A DNA stretch of 64,000 nucleotides from a virus, in IMG/VR virus record IMGVR_UViG_3300027782_000032, positions 62,001-126,000 of that record; one strand, 5' to 3'. The position numbers and the translations under genes are program-made. A model generated the notes under the pieces. The model was not told where the DNA came from. It ran no database searches and saw only the letters and a list, made by a program, of their open reading frames with translations. Of this stretch, positions 24,956 to 33,060 are shown piece after piece (position 1 is the stretch's first letter; each line of letters opens with the position of its first letter).

Positions 24956-27214
24956 TTAAGCCCCTTTCAACCCTTGGTTATAACTGTTTTGTAATACACC
25001 TTCTGCTTGCCCGTTCTGCTGCTTCTGCTGGCCACCAAACATGCTGTGAAGCCCGTAGCCTGCTACGCCTGTGCCTAGAGCGCCTAAAAGGTACTTGGCC
25101 CAGGGGTTGTTCTGCATGAAGTTAACTACTGGAAGAGCGTATCCAGCGGTGCGCCTCTCAGCTTCGTACTGACCTGCAGAGTCGTACATGCCTTGCTGCA
25201 TGCCTCTACCTACATCTTTAACAGTGTCAATAGCTGGCGCAACGCCTGGAACTTTCCTAACTGTGTTGCCAATGTTAGTAGCCATAGTACCTAGACCTTG
25301 AGCTACTCCGCCTGCGTAGTTAGATGCGTTGTCCTTCATAGACCTTAGTTTACTTTTAGCAATAACACCCTTGGCCATAGTAAATGGGTTTAAAGATTTA
25401 CCTAAGTAACTATCAACCCCGTAGTCAATTGCTTTGTCTGCCCATCCATTAATCGTACTAGAGACGTCTCCAGTTCCTTTAAAGTAATTGCTTACGTTGT
25501 TAGCCATAGCAGGAAGGTCTGGTCGATTACTCATAGCCTGAAGGCGCTCAAAAGCCTCTGGGCTGTACATTGACTGCAAAGCTGTAGACCCTGCGTTCAT
25601 TACTCCTGACCCTATAGACTTTAAAGAAGGAGAAGGACTAGAAGCTGCAGGCGCTGCAGCCTTAGGAGCTGGAGCTGATCCTGCACTTGGTGCAGCAACG
25701 TCAGACTGCTTGCCCATACCCATGAGCGTTCCGCCTGCTGATAAGAAGTTTTTTCCAAGCCTTTGAGCTCCAGAAATAACCTTACCTGCGCTATCAGTGG
25801 CTTGTCCCATAGCCTTCTCAGCACCTTTAGCTTGATTGTATCGCCTAGTTACTTCCCCTGGGCTGGTCCAGCCTGGAGCCCTGACCCATTTTTCTACCTC
25901 TGAAGTTGCGGCTGCTCCAACCTGCCTGCCAGTGTTCTGCAACGACTTTTTCATGTTAGCAAAGTCAAAGCCTCTAGCTGGTGCAGTACCTAGTATGGAA
26001 GGATCTAGCTTAGCTTTTGAGCTTATACTAGAGAAGTCAAAGTTACGTGCAGGAGCTGTACCTGACGCAGAAGGAGCTGCATTAGCCCTTCCTAGCTGAG
26101 ACCGTTGCCTATAAGCCATTTCTCTTGATTTGTTACTATCGTCTATATTGTTAGCTATGCTGTGGAATGCACTTCCAAACTCTCCTACTGACTTTACAGG
26201 GTTAGCAAAGTTTTGATAGACCTGTTGCATGTAAGATGGCCCTTCAGCTTGCTTAGTTGATTGGCCCCTATCATTGTTATCTAGAACCAAGCCGCCAGCG
26301 TAAAGGCTTTCTGGAGAGCCATGGAAATGCTCTTTTACCATGCGCTTTAGCACTCGCTGCTCTGCCTGCCTGTATAGGTCTTGAAAGTTCAGCTTCTTAA
26401 GCTCTGGGTACTCTTCAGCGAAGTCTGAAAGCTCCCAGTCCTTCTTAGGGCGCTGCGCTCTAGGAATCGCAGGCTTATTACCAAACATAGACCTGTACAT
26501 GGATCCAGGTATGTTTTTCCATAACTTGACCATGCTCTGTGCTTGCTTAACCCCGCCAGCTGGATCAAAGCCTAGATTCTTCTCTGTTACTCTTCTTAAC
26601 GCATTACGCGCAGTACCAAGCGGAGCAACTGGCTTTAAACCTTTTTGATTAAAACTCATCTTTCCAGGGACTGGCTTAATTGGCTTAGTTACCTGCATAC
26701 CCTCTGAGGAGTCAGAGTTGATGGCGGTTTCTTCTTCATCACCAGATCCTCTGCCAGGACTGGTAATAACAGAAGACAGCTTAGACAGTAGCGTACGCTC
26801 TGCAGCAGCTTTCAAAGGAGACGAGCCTGCCCATATAGAGTACAAATATTTTACTGCAGCAAGGCTACTGCTCTTCTCAACCTTCTTAAGCTTAGTGTAA
26901 TACTCAGGATCTTGAGTTAAGTGATCCATGGCTATCTCTTTAGCCATGCCAGTGTCGTTAGTGTGCTCTTTTTCTTCGTCAATGCCTTCATCGAGTACTC
27001 CTTTAGAGAAGTCTGAAGGCTTCTTGTCATCGCCTACTCCACCCTTAAGCTTGTTAGTTTCTAAAGCCTTCTTCTCTGCTTGATCTTCTACATGCTCTGG
27101 TAGGTCTTTCTTACCTGTAGCGGTAGACCACTCATCGCAATCCCATGAGCCAGCTTGGCCTTTACCCTTGAGGAGGTAACATAATTTACGTTGTGAATCA
27201 GATTTGAACGGCAT
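24956..27214 (-). CDS. Large virion-type protein
   Basis: 752 residues from the ATG at 27214, which has AGGAG seven bases upstream. The N-terminus MPFKSDSQRKLCYLLKGKG...SWDCDEWS is a pattern seen at the start of phage structural proteins. The middle is disordered and Ser/Ala/Pro-rich with repeated SGTAPARNFDF / GTAPARGFDF blocks, and the C-terminus has a hydrophobic Gly segment (YLLGALGTGVAGYGLHSMFG). No enzymatic domain seen. One palindrome-like copy is read as GDVSS. Confidence 0.7.
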   Translation of the reverse strand: MPFKSDSQRKLCYLLKGKGQAGSWDCDEWSTATGKKDLPEHVEDQAEKKALETNKLKGGVGDDKKPSDFSKGVLDEGIDEEKEHTNDTGMAKEIAMDHLTQDPEYYTKLKKVEKSSSLAAVKYLYSIWAGSSPLKAAAERTLLSKLSSVITSPGRGSGDEEETAINSDSSEGMQVTKPIKPVPGKMSFNQKGLKPVAPLGTARNALRRVTEKNLGFDPAGGVKQAQSMVKLWKNIPGSMYRSMFGNKPAIPRAQRPKKDWELSDFAEEYPELKKLNFQDLYRQAEQRVLKRMVKEHFHGSPESLYAGGLVLDNNDRGQSTKQAEGPSYMQQVYQNFANPVKSVGEFGSAFHSIANNIDDSNKSREMAYRQRSQLGRANAAPSASGTAPARNFDFSSISSKAKLDPSILGTAPARGFDFANMKKSLQNTGRQVGAAATSEVEKWVRAPGWTSPGEVTRRYNQAKGAEKAMGQATDSAGKVISGAQRLGKNFLSAGGTLMGMGKQSDVAAPSAGSAPAPKAAAPAASSPSPSLKSIGSGVMNAGSTALQSMYSPEAFERLQAMSNRPDLPAMANNVSNYFKGTGDVSSTINGWADKAIDYGVDSYLGKSLNPFTMAKGVIAKSKLRSMKDNASNYAGGVAQGLGTMATNIGNTVRKVPGVAPAIDTVKDVGRGMQQGMYDSAGQYEAERRTAGYALPVVNFMQNNPWAKYLLGALGTGVAGYGLHSMFGGQQKQQNGQAEGVLQNSYNQGLKGA
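25459..25474. repeat. Dispersed palindrome, copy 5 (degenerate)
   Basis: Core GAGACGTCTC at 25461-25470 is perfect (11 of 12 core bases); outer bases differ. Read as GDVS in the gene at 24956-27214. Confidence 0.75.
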
Positions 27215-27300
27215 ATCTAGGCTCCTGATGGTGACGTATAGCGTCATCCATTATATCAAGAGCCTTCTACGGAAGCTATATATTCATATAAAGCCTTGAA

Positions 27301-28479
27301 CTAGTCTATCAATTCCCTTATGTACTCACCCATACCTTTGTTAGACATCTCAGTGGTTGTGAATTCAGTATAAGACATCTCCTTGTACCATTCAAGGACC
27401 TCATCTGGGCTGGCGTAATAAGGCTCTTCTATTAGAGAAAGATTAGTGTTTCTTAGAGGATAAGCAAAGCTACTAGAAGTGCAAAAACAAGGAATACCTA
27501 AGTTTATTAACTCAAATACACTAGTGCTATTGTCAATAACTGCGCAGTAAGTCTTTGGAGCTGCTTGTACTAGCGTAGGAGAACCTCTAAATACCTCTAT
27601 GCCTAGTTTTAAAAGTAAGTCAGTAAGTTTTAGGGTGCTGAAAGGGTGCGGTCTAAAAACTATCTTACGTTTGCTTACTTCTCTTATCTTTGTGTAAGAC
27701 TCTATTATAAAATCTTCAACGCTTAAATAACTATGGCTTGGGTCTCCCTCTAAGCCTCCCATGATTAAAATAAAGCCGTCTTTGTCGTTCTTCCACTTAT
27801 GATCGTATATGTTAGTTATTGGACTGTAGTCTTTAGTTTTGGCACACTGAGCTATTAGCGCATCTACCTTTTCAAGACCTCTAGGTTTGCACCACGTAGC
27901 CTTACCATATACCCAACTGTCTAAACCAATTCTTTCATACTTAGGGTTATGACCTAGGTAGTTTACTCCTGCAATCTTACATGTGCTGGCTCTAAGCCTA
28001 CTAAGTGTTCCAGTCTCAAGAACTATTAGCTTCTTGTTGTAGAACTTTGCCATGTCAGCAACTGTTGTGTTTACCATCTCCTTGACTATAGTTTTAGTGT
28101 TAAAGTTATTAGGCATGTCTGGGCTAAACACTCTATCCGGAGCTGTAGCTCCAAACGCAGTATGTATGCAATATGCGTCAGCCTTTTTTAACCAGTACAT
28201 GTCTTCAATAGTAAACAGCGTTCCAGATGCAAGTGACGACTTAATCTCTGCAAACTCTTCAGGGTCTCTAGAAGCTGACATCTCATGAGGATCGTATAGG
28301 CACGCAGGATTACATGACACTTTCTCTGCAACTATTCGAACATCTATGTTGTACTCAGACCCAAACTTCTTAAGACCTTTGTACAAACAAATAGGGCCGT
28401 GAGTGTTAGCTGTTCTATATTTTTTAAGTAAAAGAGGCGTACCTACAAACACTATAAGTTTATTGTCGTAACTTGGCAC
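27301..28479 (-). CDS. GT-B-like glycosyltransferase / capsule-type protein
   Basis: About 392 residues from a GTG at 28479 that follows AAAGG; a TTG at 28503 overlapping the previous stop is the alternative. C-terminal half has the GT-B donor-site look: KIVFRPHPFS near 293, then AVIDNSTSVFELINLGIPCFCTSSSFAYP near 335, similar to capsular-polysaccharide and KpsC/CDP-glycerol transferase-like proteins. N-terminal domain starts with a Rossmann-like KLIVFVGTPLLL. Probably adds or builds a glycan. Last gene of the FkbM-TylF-GT9 cluster. Confidence 0.65.
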   Translation of the reverse strand: MPSYDNKLIVFVGTPLLLKKYRTANTHGPICLYKGLKKFGSEYNIDVRIVAEKVSCNPACLYDPHEMSASRDPEEFAEIKSSLASGTLFTIEDMYWLKKADAYCIHTAFGATAPDRVFSPDMPNNFNTKTIVKEMVNTTVADMAKFYNKKLIVLETGTLSRLRASTCKIAGVNYLGHNPKYERIGLDSWVYGKATWCKPRGLEKVDALIAQCAKTKDYSPITNIYDHKWKNDKDGFILIMGGLEGDPSHSYLSVEDFIIESYTKIREVSKRKIVFRPHPFSTLKLTDLLLKLGIEVFRGSPTLVQAAPKTYCAVIDNSTSVFELINLGIPCFCTSSSFAYPLRNTNLSLIEEPYYASPDEVLEWYKEMSYTEFTTTEMSNKGMGEYIRELID

Positions 28480-28499
28480 TGTTAGGCCTTTCTTTGTAT

Positions 28500-29153
28500 T
28501 CAACTTGGAGAAAGAATAAAGTCTCCAGCCATCTCTTTTATAAGTTTATAGCCTAGACCTTTTAAATATGAAACAGCTTCTTTCTCTCCTAGACCATAAT
28601 GCTGCGCATTGTCTGGCTTCTGCTCAACTATAATTACAGGCCTGCATTCTCTTATAGTTTTAACACCTCCCATCAAAACAAATAGTTCATAACCTTCGCA
28701 ATCAATCTTGATAAGGTCTACTTCTTTTAGCTTGAAGCTATCCAGAGTTTTTAGAGGTATGTCTCCTAAGCCTGACACTCTGCTATCTCCAGAGCTTTCA
28801 ATTGGAGTATCTATAGAAACAGACCCCTCTTTAGACCCTAGGGCGCAGGCGTGCAAAGTAACGTTGCCTCTATGCTCTAATACGTTTTTAGTAAAACAAT
28901 CCCTATGATTTTTAACAGGTTCAAAGGCGTGCACTGAGTTGAAAGAATGAGACAGGTTATAAGACCACAGACCAACGTGACCTCCAATATCTAGAGCTGT
29001 TCTAGACTTCTTACACATAGCTATTACTTCTGATTGCTTCTTACCTTGGTATGACTCTCTACCGTTAAGAGTAAGCTTGTTTTTCGGGTTGGATATCCAC
29101 TCAGTAAGATGGGTCTCGCCATCTGGAAGCCACCAATCTGATATCTTTTGCAT
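28500..29153 (-). CDS. FkbM-family SAM-dependent methyltransferase
   Basis: 217 residues from the ATG at 29153, which follows CAAGG. FkbM signs: TALDIGGHVGLWSYNLS near 52 (motif I), VHAFEPVKNH near 74, TLHACALGSKEGSVSI near 96, and VDLIKIDCEGYELFVLMGG near 147, the most telling motif of the family, then PVIIVEQKP. These enzymes O-methylate sugars or polyketides. It belongs to a glycan cluster with GT-B, TylF and GT9 genes. Confidence 0.88.
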   Translation of the reverse strand: MQKISDWWLPDGETHLTEWISNPKNKLTLNGRESYQGKKQSEVIAMCKKSRTALDIGGHVGLWSYNLSHSFNSVHAFEPVKNHRDCFTKNVLEHRGNVTLHACALGSKEGSVSIDTPIESSGDSRVSGLGDIPLKTLDSFKLKEVDLIKIDCEGYELFVLMGGVKTIRECRPVIIVEQKPDNAQHYGLGEKEAVSYLKGLGYKLIKEMAGDFILSPS

Positions 29154-29248
29154 AACTAGTACCTTGAGCAAATGGTCTACATTACTGAATTAGCATACAT
29201 GTATAGCATAAATAGAAGCTATAAGTTAAGTGCATAATCAAATTAGGG

Positions 29249-29815
29249 CTACTTTGCAAGTCCTTTGACAATACAGGCTTGATAGTTGATCTTCCACACT
29301 GGGACTTCTGGCTTGTCCTTGAGAAACTCATCTATTGCTATAGTTGCACCTTTGCAAGTTGGCCTTTCATAGTCATCTAAAACTATAATTCCATTGTCTA
29401 CCATTCTTGGATAAAAGAAGTTTAGGCAATCTACGTGGCTCTTATATATGTCTACGTCTATGTGAACTAAGGCGAACTTTTGATTTTTTATCAAGTCTAC
29501 GTGAACGCCAGGGAATACTCCCTTGTACACAAAAACGTTCTTATAGCTGGCAACGCCTGCACATATAGCTTCATAAGATGTGTCGTTGAAGTCGTTCTTT
29601 CTATGATGGTTATCAAACGCTGTATCAACATCTGGCATACCTTCGAACGTGTCGAAAAGGTATAGTGGCTTCTCCTCATTTTTATTTTTAGCTATTATCT
29701 CAGCGCTACCGCCTTTGTACACGCCTACTTCAACAAAAATACCATCTAGCTTGTTGGCTAGTTGTGTGTAGTGTTTCAATTTTTCCTTACGAGCTTCGCT
29801 AAGTAACGACTGCAT
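29249..29815 (-). CDS. TylF/macrocin-type O-methyltransferase
   Basis: 188 residues. IFVEVGVYKGGSAEIIA near 26 (motif I), YLFDTFEGMPDVD near 51, and FALVHIDVDIYKSHVDCLNFF near 112 (metal-binding D residues), then GIIVLDDYERPTCKGA near 142. This is the TylF/MycF family, which methylates sugar hydroxyls in a Mg-dependent way. Shares the glycan cluster with neighbours. GGAG lies before the ATG. Confidence 0.88.
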   Translation of the reverse strand: MQSLLSEARKEKLKHYTQLANKLDGIFVEVGVYKGGSAEIIAKNKNEEKPLYLFDTFEGMPDVDTAFDNHHRKNDFNDTSYEAICAGVASYKNVFVYKGVFPGVHVDLIKNQKFALVHIDVDIYKSHVDCLNFFYPRMVDNGIIVLDDYERPTCKGATIAIDEFLKDKPEVPVWKINYQACIVKGLAK

Positions 29816-29841
29816 ATGAATACTCCTATTATTTACAAATA

Positions 29842-30615
29842 CTAAGTATGCTTTGCAAAGCTAAGAGCTTTAATAAGCTCTATAGAAACCATTTCAGGTG
29901 AAATGGACTCCATAGCAATCTTGCAATGATTACAAGCCTTTATGCTACCACATCCTAAGTTTGAAGGTACAAATAAATGGTTATGAATATCATAACCGCT
30001 TACCATAGGTGAGGTAAATCCTCCGTAAATAACTACACCTTTAAGCCCTACGGCTGCGGCCATATGGTGCATACCGCCTTCATGGCTTACAAACGCTTTA
30101 GCTTTAGTAAGCGCAGCTGCAGCCATTCTTGGAGATGAGACTTTTATAAGCTTTACATTTGGAAGTACTTTTGTTGAATCTGGGCCTATCTGAACCCAGT
30201 TTACATTAGGAAACATCTTGATAAGAGATATGAAGTTGTTCCAGCCCCAGTTCCTATTAACGCTCTCAGCTTTGACCTTGAGGTTAGGTTCTATGACTAC
30301 AAAGCCTTCGCCTATACTATTTGCAAATTGCTTTTCATTGTCTGAGAAGAAAAGCTTAGGTGATATTGGCTTATATCTACGCCACAGCCACCTATCACTA
30401 TTAAATGATTCTATGTAACCCCTACGACCTGGGCCGTTAACTATAGACTTGGTAAACTTATCACCAAGCTTGGCTATATGTGGGTCGTTATCCCAAATCT
30501 CATGCCACCTCTGCTTTACACCTGACTTGTCTAGAATAGCAACCTTGCAGTTACCGCAGGCTTTTGACAATGCCTGAGCTTCCCCTGCAGCCATAAGCTC
30601 ATCGCCTAGTCCCAT
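29842..30615 (-). CDS. Glycosyltransferase family 9 (heptosyltransferase-like)
   Basis: 257 residues. GT-B fold of the ADP-heptose:LPS heptosyltransferase type: MGLGDELMAAGEAQ at the start (GDxL loop), VVIEPNLKVKAESVNRNWGWNNFISLI near 106, and AKAFVSHEGGMHHMAAAVGLKGVVIYGG near 182-209 (donor-site). Shorter than cellular WaaC/WaaF (about 320-350). A role in modifying host LPS or a phage glycan fits the cluster. AAGAGG precedes the ATG. Confidence 0.82.
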   Translation of the reverse strand: MGLGDELMAAGEAQALSKACGNCKVAILDKSGVKQRWHEIWDNDPHIAKLGDKFTKSIVNGPGRRGYIESFNSDRWLWRRYKPISPKLFFSDNEKQFANSIGEGFVVIEPNLKVKAESVNRNWGWNNFISLIKMFPNVNWVQIGPDSTKVLPNVKLIKVSSPRMAAAALTKAKAFVSHEGGMHHMAAAVGLKGVVIYGGFTSPMVSGYDIHNHLFVPSNLGCGSIKACNHCKIAMESISPEMVSIELIKALSFAKHT

Positions 30616-30678
30616 GCTTACCTCTTATTATAGTCTGGCGCACATACTAACTATAAACATAGCCATATGCAAGGCTGG

Positions 30679-31236
30679 CTACACTACTGACAGCTTACTC
30701 ACCTCATTATCCTCAGTAACTCTCTTCTTCTTACACCCTACTGGAATGTAGAACCCCAGTTGTGGAGACGTCTCCAATCCGTAGCTTCGTCGGATGGACT
30801 CTAGGTCATCGCTCTTAATAGAAATAGCCCACAGCTTTTCATACTCACCTGTTGCAGGCAGCTCAACTATAGGGCCAAGAGTGTAGTGATAAGAGTGACC
30901 GCGCTCAGTGATATGGCTAGTTCCGCCTAGCTTATCTACCTCTTCTTTGGTCATTACCTTGATAGCGCACTCAGTTCTATTGTTACGCACAACGAATTCA
31001 GCCCCTGGCTCATCTAGAGCGTCAAAGACACCTTTGATAAGCGAAGAGGGGACTGTTAGTTCTAGGTTACCGCTGGGACCTGCTTGAAGCCTGCCAGCAA
31101 GAGCGTGCACTGAAGCGTGATCCGCACTCTTGTTCATATGGCCATGCGCCTGCCCAAACGAGAACATCTCAGCGTTGAGAGCCTTGAGCCACTCAGCGCC
31201 TTTGATAAGTCCTAATGATATCGGAGGTATGGTCAT
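30679..31236 (-). CDS. Hypothetical protein, weak 2H-phosphoesterase resemblance
   Basis: 185 residues. No firm family. Two His-x-[Ser/Thr]-hydrophobic strings (HASV near 41, HYTL near 138) and LWAISIKSDDLESIRRSYGL give a faint resemblance to 2H phosphoesterases, but the spacing is not checked. Its ATG overlaps the stop of the gene upstream (ATGA). Ends in a basic GCKKKRVTEDNEVSKL stretch. A palindrome copy is read as LETSP. Confidence 0.6.
   Translation of the reverse strand: MTIPPISLGLIKGAEWLKALNAEMFSFGQAHGHMNKSADHASVHALAGRLQAGPSGNLELTVPSSLIKGVFDALDEPGAEFVVRNNRTECAIKVMTKEEVDKLGGTSHITERGHSYHYTLGPIVELPATGEYEKLWAISIKSDDLESIRRSYGLETSPQLGFYIPVGCKKKRVTEDNEVSKLSVV
30772..30787. repeat. Dispersed palindrome, copy 6
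   Basis: GTGGAGACGTCTCCAA, perfect 14-bp core, inside 30679-31236, read in the ETSP frame. Confidence 0.9.
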
Positions 31237-32411
31237 TTAGATGTCTCCAGTATTCTACGCAGCCACAGCTGACCGGCTGGGCTGTTTAAATCGGAGGGCT
31301 TATACTTCTTTGCCAGTTCGCCTAGCTCTCTGTTGGACATACTGACCTCCGGTGAGAAATTATAGTCCCCGCCCATGTGCTTTCCGGTAACGTCTTTAAA
31401 AGCCCTGGCTGATTGTCCAAGTTCATTAAATACAGCCCCTGCCTCAATAGCAGCTGTCCTTCCTTTAGCGGCTAAAGAATCCGAAAGTTTGGAAGGGCTA
31501 AAAGGGTCTGCATAAGTATTATCGGATATCTTATTAGAGTTATTGCCTGTATTGTACCATCTTAATGCTCTAGGGCCTTTTGCATATGTACTAACCGCAT
31601 TAGTATGATTTTTTCCAAGGGCATCCTTGTCGTAATAGTCACCAATCGCATCATGTCTCGTTGACCTGTTGTTTATGGGCAGCCCTTTATGGTCTGTTGT
31701 TTGTGTATAGTATGTGCGGCCTCCCATCCCCAGATCCTGCCAACCAGCGTGAGTGTTTTCGTGTACTCTAGTGGCGTTTATGTTGTCTAGGCTTCTAGGC
31801 TCGTCAGTTGTTTTTTGAGCCCCTCCAGCATAACGAGGTCGGCCTAGATCTGGGTGAAGCCTAGGCACCAATGAGTACTGCACACTTGGACTGCCCGGGT
31901 ATGACCACTCGGCTGCATGAGGCGCTTGCCCAAGAGCATCGAACGGGTGCTTAGACCAAGCCATATGTGGTATTGGAGCGTTATCACTCATATCCGAAGC
32001 TATTTGACCCATCCTTGCATTCCACTTGTTCCATGCCCCGTCTTGACCTAGCAGTGAAGACCGACTCGGCATTGTCGGAGAGGTTTTAGGGTTTAGCTCA
32101 TTTAACTGTCCGGTAAGACTTTCGTGGAACTTAAGTCTACTTGTCCCTAACCCTCCTTCAGGTGGAGAATAGTTAGTGGATATAAAGGCGTTATATGGCT
32201 CCTCAGATTTAAGACTCCATTTGCCGTCTGGTGACTTAACAGATAAATCAGGAACCCTAGGTGTAGTAGAGGCTGAAGGAAGAGTTCCAACTCTATTATG
32301 TAGTCCTCCGTAGACGTTTTTTGGAGGGCCTACCTTAAAATCGTGGTCTTCGTTAGCAGCTCTCTTCCCCATCATGCGCCCAAACGCTGCTGCTTTTTCT
32401 AGTCTGTTCAT
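31233..32411 (-). CDS. Virion-type protein with N-terminal tag and HExxH motif
   Basis: 392 residues. Begins MNRLEKAAAFGRMMGKRAA, nearly the same as three upstream genes. RVHENTHAGWQDLG near 217 contains HENTH, an HExxH zinc-peptidase signature, with further His and Asp downstream (HDAIGDYYDKD). The rest is Ser/Gly/Pro-rich and has no family. A metallopeptidase-like role is possible but the third ligand is not proven. ATG overlaps the stop of the kinase-like gene (ATGA). Confidence 0.65.
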   Translation of the reverse strand: MNRLEKAAAFGRMMGKRAANEDHDFKVGPPKNVYGGLHNRVGTLPSASTTPRVPDLSVKSPDGKWSLKSEEPYNAFISTNYSPPEGGLGTSRLKFHESLTGQLNELNPKTSPTMPSRSSLLGQDGAWNKWNARMGQIASDMSDNAPIPHMAWSKHPFDALGQAPHAAEWSYPGSPSVQYSLVPRLHPDLGRPRYAGGAQKTTDEPRSLDNINATRVHENTHAGWQDLGMGGRTYYTQTTDHKGLPINNRSTRHDAIGDYYDKDALGKNHTNAVSTYAKGPRALRWYNTGNNSNKISDNTYADPFSPSKLSDSLAAKGRTAAIEAGAVFNELGQSARAFKDVTGKHMGGDYNFSPEVSMSNRELGELAKKYKPSDLNSPAGQLWLRRILETSK

Positions 32412-33058
32412 TGGTTTGTCTCGTCTGAGTTAACCTTAAAAAGTTCGTTTAAGTCTTTTGGATTCTTTGTATCATACTCGACTGTGCCAGGCGTGCTACC
32501 ATATCTGTTTACAAGCCTGTAGTTGCTGTCATATAGTTTCTTGCCAGTATCGTACTTACGTGCCTCTATCTCTTCGTCCCAAGGCTTTCCCTTTGCTATG
32601 TTCTTTCTTTTAACTCTCTCTATCCGCTGCTTTAGTAGGTCTTGCAAAGGTGTGGTAACCAGTACTCTGTTAGGATACCTTGCAAGCTGACCTCTACCTA
32701 GCAAAGACAACTGAGTCCCCTCAACAACTGCACCGTCCTTAGCGGAATCAAGCATCTCTGTAGCCATTCCCCTAGCCGCATTTAGAAATCTTCTTCTCTC
32801 CGGAGATCCTGCTATAGTATGTCGGATGTCTGGGTCACTTTCTAACATAGGGCGCCATCTAGGATGATCATCGATAGATAATACAGGAAGCTTTAAAGCC
32901 TCTCCAAGGCTTTTAGCTACCGTAGACTTACCTGCTCCGCTATGACCGCTAACAAGAAACACTCTACGTCCTGCATCGTTTACAGAGTCCAAGCCTAGAT
33001 CAGCAGCAAGCTTCCCCATCATGCGCCCAAACGCTGCTGCTTTTTCTAGTCTGTTCAT
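32408..33058 (-). CDS. Tagged P-loop kinase-like protein
   Basis: 216 residues from the ATG at 33058. After the tag MNRLEKAAAFGRMMGKLAA comes a P-loop NTPase: VFLVSGHSGAGKSTVAKSLGEAL near 30 (Walker A GHSGAGKS), LSIDDHPRW near 60, GAVVEGTQLSLL near 107, and an Arg-rich lid (KQRIERVKRKN). This fits the AAA_33 / zeta-toxin / nucleotide-kinase group; substrate unknown. The tag on an enzyme suggests that it may be carried in the particle (inference). Confidence 0.75.
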   Translation of the reverse strand: MNRLEKAAAFGRMMGKLAADLGLDSVNDAGRRVFLVSGHSGAGKSTVAKSLGEALKLPVLSIDDHPRWRPMLESDPDIRHTIAGSPERRRFLNAARGMATEMLDSAKDGAVVEGTQLSLLGRGQLARYPNRVLVTTPLQDLLKQRIERVKRKNIAKGKPWDEEIEARKYDTGKKLYDSNYRLVNRYGSTPGTVEYDTKNPKDLNELFKVNSDETNQ

Positions 33059-33060
33059 GA

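Noticed and set aside
27249-27289. Sigma-70-like promoter (TATAAT near 27255) for 24956-27214
   Set aside because: A good -10 box is present on the minus strand but the -35 is weak and the motif is not repeated elsewhere, so I did not list it as a feature.
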